A DNA stretch of 64,000 nucleotides, from contig CM047810.1 in NCBI GenBank assembly GCA_026214975.1, forward strand, positions 40,496,806-40,560,805, written 5' to 3'. The position numbers and the translations under genes are program-made. Below the pieces are notes generated by a model. That model had not been told where the DNA came from. It did not search any database and was given only the letters and a program-made list of their open reading frames with translations. Source of the DNA: Gentiana macrophylla (Eukaryota > Streptophyta > Magnoliopsida > Gentianales > Gentianaceae). Every line of letters begins with the position of its first letter. Position 1 is the first letter of the stretch. This document shows positions 22,483 to 33,840 of this stretch, piece after piece.

Positions 22483-23340
22483 AACATGGCAGGACTAAGT
22501 GAACACGACAGGACTAAGTGGTTTAGTGAGTGAATCAACAACTTGATCAAAAGAGGGCTTAAAGAGATTTCTTAAGGGCTTAAAGGGCTGTTAAGTCTAA
22601 GATATCATTAAACCCTTTTTGGTAAATTACCCTTTACCAATTGGAGACCCTAATATTTTCTATATAAAGAAGCTTTCATAAGATGAAACCTAATCAATCC
22701 TATTACACAAATTGGGGCGTCACTTTCAAGAGGAAATTATGTTCTTAATTTATTCATAGATATTTAGAATATTCATCAACCTGAAAGAAAGATAGGATCT
22801 TTATTGGCAAAAATGAATTGGATTCTTGGAGATGTTTTGGATAGGATATCACCACCTTGCGTTGAAGAGATCTTGCTGAAAGACTATGCATATCATTCTC
22901 TCATCATCATCATCATCTTCTACATCAAGTGTTGGTATAATCTTTAAACACCCTTATGCATTAGATCTTTATCTTATTTAGTTTATACAAGCTTTTATGT
23001 ACAGTTACAAGTTGTTATAATTTCGTTTCAGTTGCTGCGATGAAACAGTTTCATCCAGAATGACTCAGAAACATATTTGTAAAATCTGGAGCTGAAAAGG
23101 CCATGGCTGCAGTGAGGTAACTCATGTTGTGGCTTGTCCGGGTTTGGTTTTCGCGTTGGTCCAGGATGGTTCAGGATCGGGTCATTTTGTTTCAAACAGT
23201 ATTGACATGTGTCTCTTAGCTTGTGCATATTTTGATCAAAAGGAAAGAATTATTCCCTTGTATATGAATTCACAATTCATAGATGAACAAATAAAGAAAT
23301 ATTCCCTTAGATTTTGTGCCTTTGTTTCTTCTTCTTATTA
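22483..23340 (+). repeat. direct repeat A, left copy
   Basis: Closely related to 31192-32014 over its whole length. It has a TATA-like CTATATAAAG near 22661, so it may be an LTR or a promoter-bearing part of one, in plus orientation. The left copy extends slightly further left than the right copy. No frame of interest. Confidence 0.7.
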
Positions 23341-25441
23341 CTATGCATTTGTTAACTTAAATTTTTACCTTAACCAATAATTAGTGTGATTGATCGACTT
23401 CGTTTAAGCAATAAACAAATAAGTAGTAGACGGTGAATACCTTGCTTGATCTAAAATATCGACGCTTCGACCGTCTACGGAAAGTAGTGGTGCACGGAGC
23501 CCCCCAAGCGTTCGGTCTCTACCGCTAGTCCACACGAACAACCCGCCGGAATCCCACCTTAGATTGCTACCAAAAAAACTCGGTTGCTAGACCGACCTTT
23601 TTTCTCTCTCAAATATCTCTCTAAGAAACTCTCTATTTTCACAAGAAACTATTAGTCTCTTGGAATTGTGATGTACCAAAGAACTAGTCAATCCCTCTCT
23701 TAAATAGTAGAAGTGGCGCCCCTTTATTGTCCCAATTTGATTGGGAAAGCTTCCTAGTAGATTGAGAAGAGAGAAAACATTTTTCTAATAAAATAAGAAA
23801 AATATATTTGATTGATTTATCTCATTAATATTCAATATCTTATATTAAATATTTTTCCAAGATATATATTGACAATATCTCATATTGAATATATCTTATG
23901 TTGAGAGGATTTTGCATCATTAAACAAAAGAAAATTTATAAACCCTAACTACCACGCAAAACTAACTCTAACCGGCCGAATACCGGGTAATTGATAGTAG
24001 AGCGAAGTGAGTGAGTAAAAGTCGATCTACGAGGAATTGGGATGTTGAATCTAATTTCACTAATTCCTTTCAATTGTTACTTAGGAAAAGCGAATAAGCG
24101 AAAGAACAAATAAAATAAGCGAAAGAGCAATTAAAATAAATCTAACCTACGAAATAAAATAACACAACCTAAACTAAACTAAAGATACATGGGATCAAGC
24201 GATTGCACAAACCAAGTGATTTCAATCCTAGTTCATCTCATGATTTTAATTCAAATTGTGGTTTCACCTTTACACGAGATACAAATCCCTAATTCCTTAG
24301 TGAATTTAATCTCAAGCTATGGATTCCTAATTCCTTAGTGAGTCCAATTTATCAATCTCTCATCTTTCGAATGTTGAGATCGATTTACCAAACAAAACTC
24401 GGTGTAGATTCGGGTTAACTCTCGTATTTTAGAATCTAACAACCTAGATAATTAACCAATTAATTTGTCACATAATTAATGATTAAAGATCCTATCTTTC
24501 TATGGTGATCTAGTTTACGCAACTCTCGTATATTGTAAGCGTATCAATAGCAAATCGATCTCTCGATCTAATTCACATCATAGCATCAAAATCATAGAAC
24601 GATACAAAATAAATTAAAGATCATAAAAAGCGAATAAGGATTGAATAAATTAAATAAATAAACTCACGTAGTTTGGTACATGATTGAATCCATGAATCTA
24701 AAAGCGGAAGAAAACGACATCCTAATCTAACCCCGGATCACCCGAGCACAAGGCTCGGGTGACCGCCTATAACTCTCAAGTTGCGGCTTGCTTCTGTGTT
24801 TTTTGCTTGAGGAATGAATTGTTGTATGAATTATCCTTAGGGTTAATTTGCATTCATATATATATATTGGAAAAAGAGGCGGCTGCTATTAAATCCTTTT
24901 CCAATTAGGATTTGGAGTATGTCGTTCGCTACTACATGTGATTGCCTGGATATTTGGTTCAGCGATTACGAACTCAAACTTCTAAAATTCATATCTTGAG
25001 TTGTAGACCTCCAAAAATTATGATCCGAATGTCATAAAAAGCTCTCGGAAAACTCTACAACTTTCATTAAGGACTCTTCTTGAAAACGCCTTTTGATTAG
25101 CCCGTCGTATTCACAGTCGTTTTCGGGATTTTCCCAAGCTTTATTTCATCTTCATCCTCTTGTATCTCTTTCTTTCCATTTTAATCTTCAATCAAACATC
25201 ATTTAGACCTCTTCCATTCCACATTTGGGCACCTAAAAGATGACAAAACCGAGCAAAACGTAAAACCATACAAAATAGATAATAAAACCACGATATTTAC
25301 TCGATTTTGCATTTTAACTATTCAAAACGTCATTTGCTCAATTAATCGATTATAAGCTCGAATTCTACGAAAAACATCCATATATGGGGAATATTGATAT
25401 AAAATATATCCTTATAAAACACTACAAATTGACCCTTAACA

Positions 25442-25455
25442 ACTCCCCCACACTT
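25442..25455 (-). other. polypurine tract
   Basis: On the minus strand a purine-rich AGTGTGGGGGAG lies directly against the 3' LTR. It primes plus-strand DNA synthesis. The neighbouring TTTTGCTCGTCCCGAGCAAA contains a short palindrome, and a related PPT-adjacent arrangement occurs at 50382-50420. Confidence 0.85.
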
Positions 25456-27022
25456 ATCTTTTGCTCGTCCCGAGCAAAACAAAACAAAGTCAAACTCGAG
25501 ACAAATAAACATCCATACAATTATGAAGTTTATTCAATAACTTAGAAGTTCACCCGTGTAGTGTGTGCATAGCCATAATAAACTTCCACAATTTGAAAGT
25601 TATTCAAACCAAAACTAGCCCGGTTTCCCATCTAAGTTAGAAATATTCAAAAATTATAACAGGCACTTTACAAAACATACATATCCCAAAAAGAAATAGT
25701 AGAGAATATCTAAAACATTTACGCGGACTCGAGAGGATAATCCTACAACATATCCTTGGTTTATCTGGGTATAAGATTAACGATAACTAAGTCCTTACTT
25801 ATTCATAATAATATATTTCAATATTTTCACTTTTTTTCACACTTTTCTAACACACATCGAGAATAAGCTTTTGCCCTCATAGCGAGAATAGGACATTTCA
25901 AGATAATCCCTAACTTACTCCAATCATAAGGCGACTATAAAGCGGTATCGTGAGCTTTGGTCATCATAGTGGAATAGGACATCGTGGTACACCTACCTCA
26001 CCCAAATCATAAACCGACTTCCGACACACACAATTACAATTATGTTTACTTAGAGATTTTAATTTGGCGGTGGAAAAGATTATTTTCTAGTAGCCTGAGA
26101 CCACTGAGCATAACACCTCAAGTAAACAATTTATTACTATTGCAAAGACTTAATCACGTTTCACTTATCACATTCAAACTTACAGATATTCACACGGTAT
26201 GTCGTACTTTAATCCTAGAATACAAACTACTAAACTTTTCAAGAATTGTACATAAGCAAAGAAACATGCTATAATCATCAAAAATCTCCAACTAAAATGG
26301 GGTAGGCTTTCAACATTTAGCTCATCATTTACTATGGCATGTGAAAAGAGTGTCGGGTGAAACAACTAAAATTACTAAATATACAGAATATAGCAAAAAT
26401 GATATAAACTCAAGCAAAGATATGCCTTTGTCTACTCGGGATATAACAAAAATTTGAAAATTAAGCACTTTTCATAGAAATACTAAAAATATGAGCAAGC
26501 AGTAGACACATAAATCATCTATCCCTTCCCCACACTTAGATTGCAACTTGTCCTCAAGTTGTGCGAGAAATAATAAATTAGAGAACTTAGGTGATTGGAT
26601 CTTGGCAGTGCGGAGGAACCAACAAGAACCAGGATTGCTTGCATAGCTCGATGAAGCGTGAGCATCACGGGACAAGCTGAATACATCTTTAAAGTGCACA
26701 ATAGCTATAGAAAATATCCTGCAGACTTGATTAGTGCAAAAAGAGTCTTGGGGAAAAGAAAAGATTACATATATAAAGCACATGAAGAAAAGGATCATAG
26801 AGATTTTTCAACTTAAGCTCAACTAAAGATTGAATACTATACATGAAATACTACAAAGTCGTAGGCTAGGTGCAACTATATGAAAATATACTACAATGCA
26901 ATCTACATGATATGCAATCCTAAAAATAAAATAAATAAAAAAATAAATTACAGACAGGCTCAGTGAGCAAGTTGACCACGACAACTCTACGGTGACTACG
27001 GCCCGTGCGAAACAAAATAAAA

Positions 27023-27540
27023 GCGAGGTAGTATTACGAAACCGGCGATTAACTACGCTCAAGAAAAATAAAAGAAAAATAGAAAAACAACGCCAACTAG
27101 ATGACATGCAACTAAATGATATGCATCTATATGATATGCAAAAATAAAAGAAAATAAAAGAAAGAAAACTAGCCCACTCATTTGCGGCATGACATGTATA
27201 TAATAAAGCGTCTACCAAATAATGACCAGAGTTACGATAAGCAGCAGTCTTTGTTCATTACATGCGGTGTAGGCGGCGCTTTAAGACTCATCAAAAGGTG
27301 ATAGCATTATGGAAACCAACGATTAGCTATACTAAGCAGATATAACTCATATGGATGGGCGTAGCATACGGAAAACCGGCGATAGCTACCCATATGAGTT
27401 CTGACTAAAAACAAGAAAGCACATAGGTCTCAAAGCTTAAAAGATTCATCACGGTATGTAGCATACGAAACCGACATTAGCTACTAAATAACAATAAGAC
27501 CCGGTTATAGCGTCACGAGAACCGGCGGTGACTATAACTT
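27023..27540 (-). repeat. array of five hairpins with a conserved loop
   Basis: Units at 27023-27060, 27301-27330, 27344-27400, 27458-27484 and 27504-27538 each place a GAAACCGGCGAT-like loop between complementary arms. The arms differ from unit to unit. Unit 3 pairs AACTCATATGG (27344-27354) with CCATATGAGTT (27390-27400), and GTAGC with GCTAC inside. Unit 5 pairs GTTATA with TATAAC and GTCAC with GTGAC. Units 1, 2 and 4 have shorter stems (TAGT/ACTA plus GAG/CTC, ATAGC/GCTAT, GTAGC/GCTAC). The array lies in the interior of the non-autonomous Gypsy element, 0.7-1.2 kb downstream of its primer site in element orientation. Function unknown. Confidence 0.65.
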
Positions 27541-28251
27541 GCATAGATGAATCATGCATATAAAAATTAATCGATTATTTAACATGGATCGGTAGATGGA
27601 AAGATGTAAACATGCAAGTTCGGATCATCTACGTAAAAACAATTAGCCACGAAGCTCAAATTAAAGTATCCATATCAAATAAAGCATTAAAAATCAAGTT
27701 AAGAGAAATTACGGAACCTGGACATCGTTCAACAAAGCGAGGCGGGCGTTCAATAGTTGAGGCGCTTCGTTTGCAATAAAAGCAGTCGGACGGACGTTGA
27801 TGAGTCGAGGCGCCCGTCGATTCTTGAAACCGAGCGCGAGTTGATATGTTTTGGGGCGGACGAACGTCCAACATACCGACGGCGTGCGTTCACTGCAGAT
27901 TATGAAGCTGGGCGGGCGTTCACTTACCGAGCGCTCATCAAACAACGAATTTACGCAGTATGCAGGATAAACACAGCAAACCCTAAATCTTATAAACACA
28001 ACATAGAGCCTGCAGACAACAACCACGAGATAAATTTTATACGGGTTAGACTAGGTAACAACTAAACACAAACTTCACGTAAAGCAGATTGAGTAAAAAA
28101 ACTTTTGCACATTCTTAACCCTACGGTCATCGAAACACGGCAAAATAAAAACTCTCAATCTATTAAGCGCTACTTTTATTGAAAGCGAAAAATAAAAAAA
28201 AAAAAAGCGTAACAAAATCGAAGAATTAACTCAATTAAATTCAACAAAACA

Positions 28252-28274
28252 CCGATTCCCGGCAAGCGGCGCCA
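28252..28274 (-). other. primer-binding site (tRNA-Asp type)
   Basis: Minus strand TGGCGCCGCTTGCCGGG..., four bases from the end of the 5' LTR. The same type of site (TGGCGCCGTTGCCGGGGA) is used by the element at 48120-55897. Confidence 0.88.
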
Positions 28275-31191
28275 CTTTTGTTGGAGGGATTTTGCATCAT
28301 TAAACAAAGAAAATTTATAAACCCTAACTACCATGCAAAACTAACTCCTAACCGGCCGAATACCGGGTAATTGATAGTAAGCGAAGTGAGTAAGGGTCGA
28401 TCCACAGGAGGTGGGATGTTGAATCTAATTTCACTAATTCCTTTCAATTGTTACTTAGGAAAAGCGAATAAGCGAAAGAATAAATAAAATAAGCGAAAGA
28501 GCAATTAAAATAAATCTAACCTCACGAAATAAAATAACACAACCTAAACTAAACTAAAGATACATGGGATCAAGCGATTGCACAAACCAAGTGATTTCAA
28601 TCTAGTTCATCTCATGATTTTAATTCAAATTGTGGTTTCACCTTTACATGAGATACAAATCCACTAATTCCTTAGTGAATTTAATCTCAAGCTATGGATT
28701 CCTAATTCCTTAGTGAGTCCAATTTATCAATCTCTCATCTTCCGAATGTTGAGATCGATTTACCAAACAAAACTCGGTGTAGATTCAGGGTTAACTCTCG
28801 TATTTTAGAATCTAACAACCTAGATAATTAACCAATTAATTTGTCACATAATTAATGATTAAAGATCCTATCTTTCTATGGTGATCTAGTTTACGCAACT
28901 CTCGTATATTGTAAGCGTATCAATAGCAAGCGATCTCTCGATCTAATTCACATCATAGCATCAAAATCATAGAACGATACAAAATAAATTAAAGATCATA
29001 AAAAGCGAATAAGGACTGAATAAATTAAATAAATAAACTCACGTAGTTTGGTACATGATTGAATCCATGAATCAAAGCGGAAGAAAAACGACATCCTAAT
29101 CTAACCCTGGATCACCCGAGCACAAGGCTCGGGTGACCGGCCTTGAAGCTCTCAAGTTGCCGCTGCTGCTGTGTTTTTTTTGCCGCAGGAATGAATTGTT
29201 ATGTGAATTATCCTTAGGGTTCGGCTGCATTCATATATATATATTTGAAAAGAGAGGCGGCTGCTATTAAATCCTTTTCCAATTAGGATTTGGAGTATGT
29301 CAATTTGCTACACAGTGATTGCACGGACATTTGGTTCACTGATTCGAACTCAAACTTCTAAAATTCATATCTTGAGTTGTAGACCTCCAAAATTATGATC
29401 CGAATGTCATAAAAAAGCTCTCGGAAAACTCTACAACTTTCATTAAGGACTCTTCTTGTAAAACGCCTTTTTGATTAGCCCGTCGTATTACAGTCGTTTT
29501 GAGGATTTTCCCAAGCTTTATTTCATCTTCATCCTCTTGTATCTCTTTCTTTCCATTTTAATCTTCAATCAAACATCATTTAGACCTCTTCCATTCCACA
29601 TTTGGGCACCTAAAAGATGACAAAACCGAGCAAAGCGTAAAACCATACAAAATAGATAATAAAACCACGATATTTACTCGATTTTGCATTTTAACTATTC
29701 AAAGCGTCATTTGCTCAATTAATCGATTATAAGCTCGAATTCTACGAAAAACATCCATATATGGGGAATATTGATATAAAATATATCCTTATAAAACACT
29801 ACAAATTGACCCTTAACAACTTACTATATTACCATAAATCAATTTACACATGTGTGCAAATATATATACATTACTATCTAATATTAATATATGACAATAC
29901 TATTAGTTAAATTACACAATCCAAGTGTATCTTATACACTAATAAGTTGCGCCCCATATAGCCTTTTATTGGCTTCCGGAATATTCTTAATTAATATAAT
30001 GCTATGATTAATTAATTTGCAAAATACATGTGTATGAATATGCATATATATTTCGACATACATATACATTATACGCATATTTAATTAATCAACATAATTA
30101 ATATATTGTATTATATTTATTCATAATAAATAAATACCACCATATTAATTTACCACTATAACACACTATAGTCTAGTTAAAACTTTCCTTACTTGGTTAT
30201 CACTATAACCGCATTTTAATCCGGCTAGATGTTCTTATGTGTGTGACCTGATAGGCTTCCGAATATGTTGGCCGTAGACACAAAGTGCAATTACGAAAAT
30301 GCCCTTCATACTAACGATCACGGAATAGCGTCAGCAACACCTTGTGACCCCGATCATCGGAAGAGTAAAATGCAATGACTACTACCTTTCATGTGAAAGC
30401 GATTACCGTGTAAATAGAATCCTATCATTTGTTATAATATCCATACGATTAAACGTCGAAAGTGTCAAACATCAACGACCGTATCTTATAATCTGGATAT
30501 CCTACTCTCTCGAAGTAACATATTACTTTCGCTTTGCAAAGACTTTTGAGAATAAGACATTCCTTATAAGAAAGGCCTTTCGGATATTCACCCTACTAAT
30601 AGGGTATCGTTTTCCGGATGAACAACATGAATCATATGCATTCTTCATTATCATACCTAATCACTACCGCATGATCGCCTCATGGCTAGAGGAAACCTCA
30701 ATAGTGTCAAAGTATGACAATCCATACCGTGATGCCATGAAGACTCCGGTCTCAGGATAATTACACAACCGCCACATAGTACGACACTTAATAAAGTAAG
30801 TGGGTCAGTCTAACGTACGCATTCTCCAATACACGTCCATGTACAGCCCAAGTGTCTCTACGCTTTGATAGACGAGATCTATCCTACCTTCAATAAGATA
30901 GAAGACATCTAGTATGTGCTAGTCTAATCGTACTATCAATGTCTCATTTAATAGCACATACGACTAGAGACATTTAAGTATCAAACCTTTTAAAGTGAGT
31001 CGATATCTCATCAACCATAATCACTATCATGGTTTCTCTTTCACTGTTTCACATTGGTTCATATAAATGAACAGAATATATAATAACAGAAAAGACATTT
31101 AATATATGTATAAACATAAAGAAATAGTAGAAATAATCCGACCCGGTCGGATCTGGTCCAACCCGATTGGGTTTATGACACTATTTCAACA

Positions 31192-32014
31192 GGCGGGACA
31201 AAGTTAACACAGCGGGACTAAGTGGTTTAGTGAGGAATCAACAACTTGTTCAAAGCGGGCTTAAAAGCTTTCTTAAAGGGCTTTTAAGTCTAAGATATCA
31301 TTAAACCCTTTTTGGTAAATTACCCTTTACCAATCGGAGACCCTAATCTTTTCTATATAAGGAAGCTTTCATAAGATGAAACCTAATCAATCCTATTACA
31401 CAAATTGGGGCGTCACTTTCAAGAGAAATTAGGTTCTTAGTTTCTTCATAGATATTTAGAATATTCATCAACCTAAAAGAAAGATTGGATCTTTCTTGGA
31501 AAAAATGAATTGGATTCTTGGAGATGTTTTGGATAGGATATCACCACCTTGCGTTGAAGAGATCTTGCCGAAGCGACTATGGATATCATTCTCTCATCAT
31601 CATCATCTTACACATCAAGTGTTGGTATAATCTTTAAACACCCTTATTCCTTAGATCTTAATCTTATTTAGTTTATACAAGCTTTTATGTACGATTACAA
31701 GTTGTTATAATTTCGTTTCATTCTAACATGATGAAACGATTTCATCGAATGACTCGAAACATATTTGTAAAATCTAGAGCTAAAAGGCCATGGCTGCGGT
31801 GAGGTCACTCATGTTGCGGCTTGTCGGGTTTGGTTTTCGGGTTGGTCGGGATGGTTACGGGTCGGGTCATTACATTTAACGGTATTGACATGTGTCTCTT
31901 AGCTTGTGCATATTTTGATCAAAAGGAAAAATTATTCCCTTGTATCACGGAATTCACAATTCATAGATGAACAAATAAAGAAATATTCCCTTAGATTTTG
32001 TACCTTTGTTCTAA
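31192..32014 (+). repeat. direct repeat A', right copy
   Basis: Second copy of 22483-23340. It starts exactly at the end of the family-B LTR. It differs from the left copy mostly where the left copy has CAG or CTG (see findings). Confidence 0.7.
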
Positions 32015-32120
32015 TGAATTCACAATGTACAACCTAACCCCTACCCTCTCCCAATCTATCTCCTTTAACTTATCCGCCTTACTAAAAACTACACACCTAA
32101 AACACTAAACCCTAAACCAC

Positions 32121-32272
32121 CAAAAACTACACCTATTAATTAAAACAAAAACTGCCAACATGACATCAGCCCAATGGTAAAGGATGCGGTTATTAACCTG
32201 GAGGTTCCGGGATCGAGTCCTAGTGGGGACATAAGTGTGCGTGCGTGTATAAAAAACACAAAAACTACACCT
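32121..32272 (+). mobile_element. tRNA-derived SINE-like element
   Basis: The body contains an A-box-like AGCCCAATGGTAAAGG (about 32169-32184) and a B-box-like GGTTCCGGGATCGAGTCC (about 32203-32220) at tRNA-like spacing, followed by a TG-rich tail and an A run. CAAAAACTACACCT occurs on both sides (32121-32134 and 32259-32272), consistent with a 14-bp target duplication. Related words also occur once more nearby, so the exact ends are uncertain. The cloverleaf is not preserved well enough for a tRNA. Confidence 0.6.
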
Positions 32273-32527
32273 TAGCTAAATCCCTAAAAGTACACAGAGC
32301 CCCCACGCCCTCCCATCCGTCGACTGACCCCTACTTATTCTTGCCCTTAAAAATATTACACCTGAAAAAACCTCAAAAATAAAATACCTAAAACAACCCT
32401 CAATTTATCCCTAACCCCCAATTCATTCCAAGCCCCATCAAATTTATACCATATCCCTTTCATCAGCACCCTAGAAACCCTGAAATAAATCCAAAAGAAC
32501 GATACCTTAAGAAAATGATGATCATAC

Positions 32528-33734
32528 TGTTAGGTCCCCATACACTAGAAGTTTTGATGATACCAAAATAGTTGGTTTAGAAACCAGGTATAAGTTTGCT
32601 CAGAAGTTTGACATGCGAATTGTATAGGATTAGTCAGACCTGCTTGTATTTATAGAATATAGGTTAGTCTAAGCTTGAAGATTTGAAGACAAGAAGACCA
32701 GACGACTAGAAGACCAGACTCTTGTCCATCTATCAAAAAAGACTACTCAAGAAGTATAAGTAGACCAGCAAGCACAACCAAAAGCAGACGAGTAAAGCAT
32801 CAGAGATTCAGACGAGTAAAAGGATCAGACTAGAGACGAAAAATGTTCTCAAGTGACTAAAAGATATTTGAAGTGATAAATTAAAGGGCATGTATATCTA
32901 CCTACGAAGACTATAAAAGATGAAGAAAGCGATGGAAGGCGAGTTGATCAATACGTTAAGTTCTTGAAAATCTAAAAGCCATCTCTCAACAAGATCTTCA
33001 TCTCTAAGCTTACCAATAAAAATCCAGGAAATCAAGTAGGTCAAGATCAACTAAGCAGAGAAAGATCAAGTGATCTACTTGATCAAGATAGTTGCAACGA
33101 AACTTCAAAGTCGAGATCCATCAAAGCTCTCACCTTTGTATCATTAATTTGATACAACACTCACTCTACTCAACAATCAAGTTCTCAAGAAAACAACGAA
33201 CCTGTTGAAGCATGCGTGGGGTTTGAAGGAACAATGAAGAAGACATACGAGCTGTTGGAGAAATGAAGTTCTTCAGACTAGCTGTATGCAAATAAACCAT
33301 TGAAGCATCTACGGGGTTTCAAGGATTGGCTATTTAGAGTGTGAAGCATCCGTGGGGTGTCAAGGACACTTACCTATTGTATTAGTCTATAGTACAATAG
33401 TGATACCTCCCAAGTCACGGAGAAGCGGTCGGAGGTAGGAGATTCGCCACTCGAAGATCGATAACACTTATTGACTCATTTACTTTCAAGATACTTGCAT
33501 AATTTGCATCACACTACTTAGCATTGAAAACCAAGCTCAAGGGTTATTTTGAACTATATCATTATTCTGCCGCACTTACTTTTTGAAGACAACCAGAACA
33601 GTAAAACCAGACGAGCTGCTTGCTAGTCTGTTCTTCTGAATCGGACTCCTTCATTAAGTAAGAAACTCCAAAAATGAAAAGAGTTCATTCACCCCCCTCT
33701 GAACTCTTACAAGCCTTGTATTCTGAGACCAACA
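32528..33734 (+). mobile_element. SIRE-like Copia 5' LTR
   Basis: TGTTAGGTCCCC...GAGACCAACA, 1207 bp. It is followed by AG and TGGTATCACA (33737-33746), an initiator tRNA-Met type primer site. It holds three copies of a GAAGCAT...GGGGT...CAAGG block (33207, 33302, 33342). The partial LTR at 63214 is its reverse-complement relative. Confidence 0.85.
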
Positions 33735-33840
33735 AGTGGTATCACAAAATTTCTCCTAAAAGCAGACACCGCCGTGTTACGTGTGTTGGAGTGATCCAAA
33801 GCTTGAGTTATCAAAAGTTTTAAAAATCATTATCTCGGCA

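Larger units (their letters stand above)
23899..29818 (-). mobile_element. complete non-autonomous Gypsy retrotransposon
   Basis: LTRs at 23899-25441 (1543 bp) and 28279-29818 (1540 bp) are near-identical direct repeats with TG...CA ends. The left flank is TCTTA and the right flank ACTTA, a 5-bp duplication with one mismatch. The primer site complementary to tRNA-Asp (TGGCGCCGCTTGCCGGGAAT on the minus strand, plus 28274-28255) abuts the right LTR. The purine tract AAGTGTGGGGGAG abuts the left one. So the element is on the minus strand, 5' LTR at the right. The 2.8-kb interior has no gag, protease, RT or integrase, so it needs proteins from a relative, probably Athila/Tat type. High LTR similarity means it is young compared with its neighbours. 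Confidence 0.92.
23391..31191 (-). mobile_element. LTR family B copy 2, split by a Gypsy element
   Basis: 23391-23898 matches 4821-5300 and 29819-31191 matches the rest of the first copy up to its CTATTTCAACA end. The break falls in ATATATCTTA...CTATATTACC, where the non-autonomous Gypsy element inserted. The sequence outside is direct repeat A on the left and its second copy A' on the right. No genes are encoded by the LTR itself. Confidence 0.72.

Noticed and set aside
27023..27540. CRISPR-like spaced repeats
   Set aside because: Plant chromosome, irregular spacing (about 15 to 240 bp), and the varying part is the stem; no cas genes.
27656..28065. 102-105 codon frames on both strands
   Set aside because: They lie in the GC-rich motif part of a non-autonomous element and overlap each other; no family resemblance.
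32160..32260. Functional tRNA gene
   Set aside because: A and B boxes are present but cloverleaf arms do not pair well, and it is flanked by a direct repeat, which fits a SINE.
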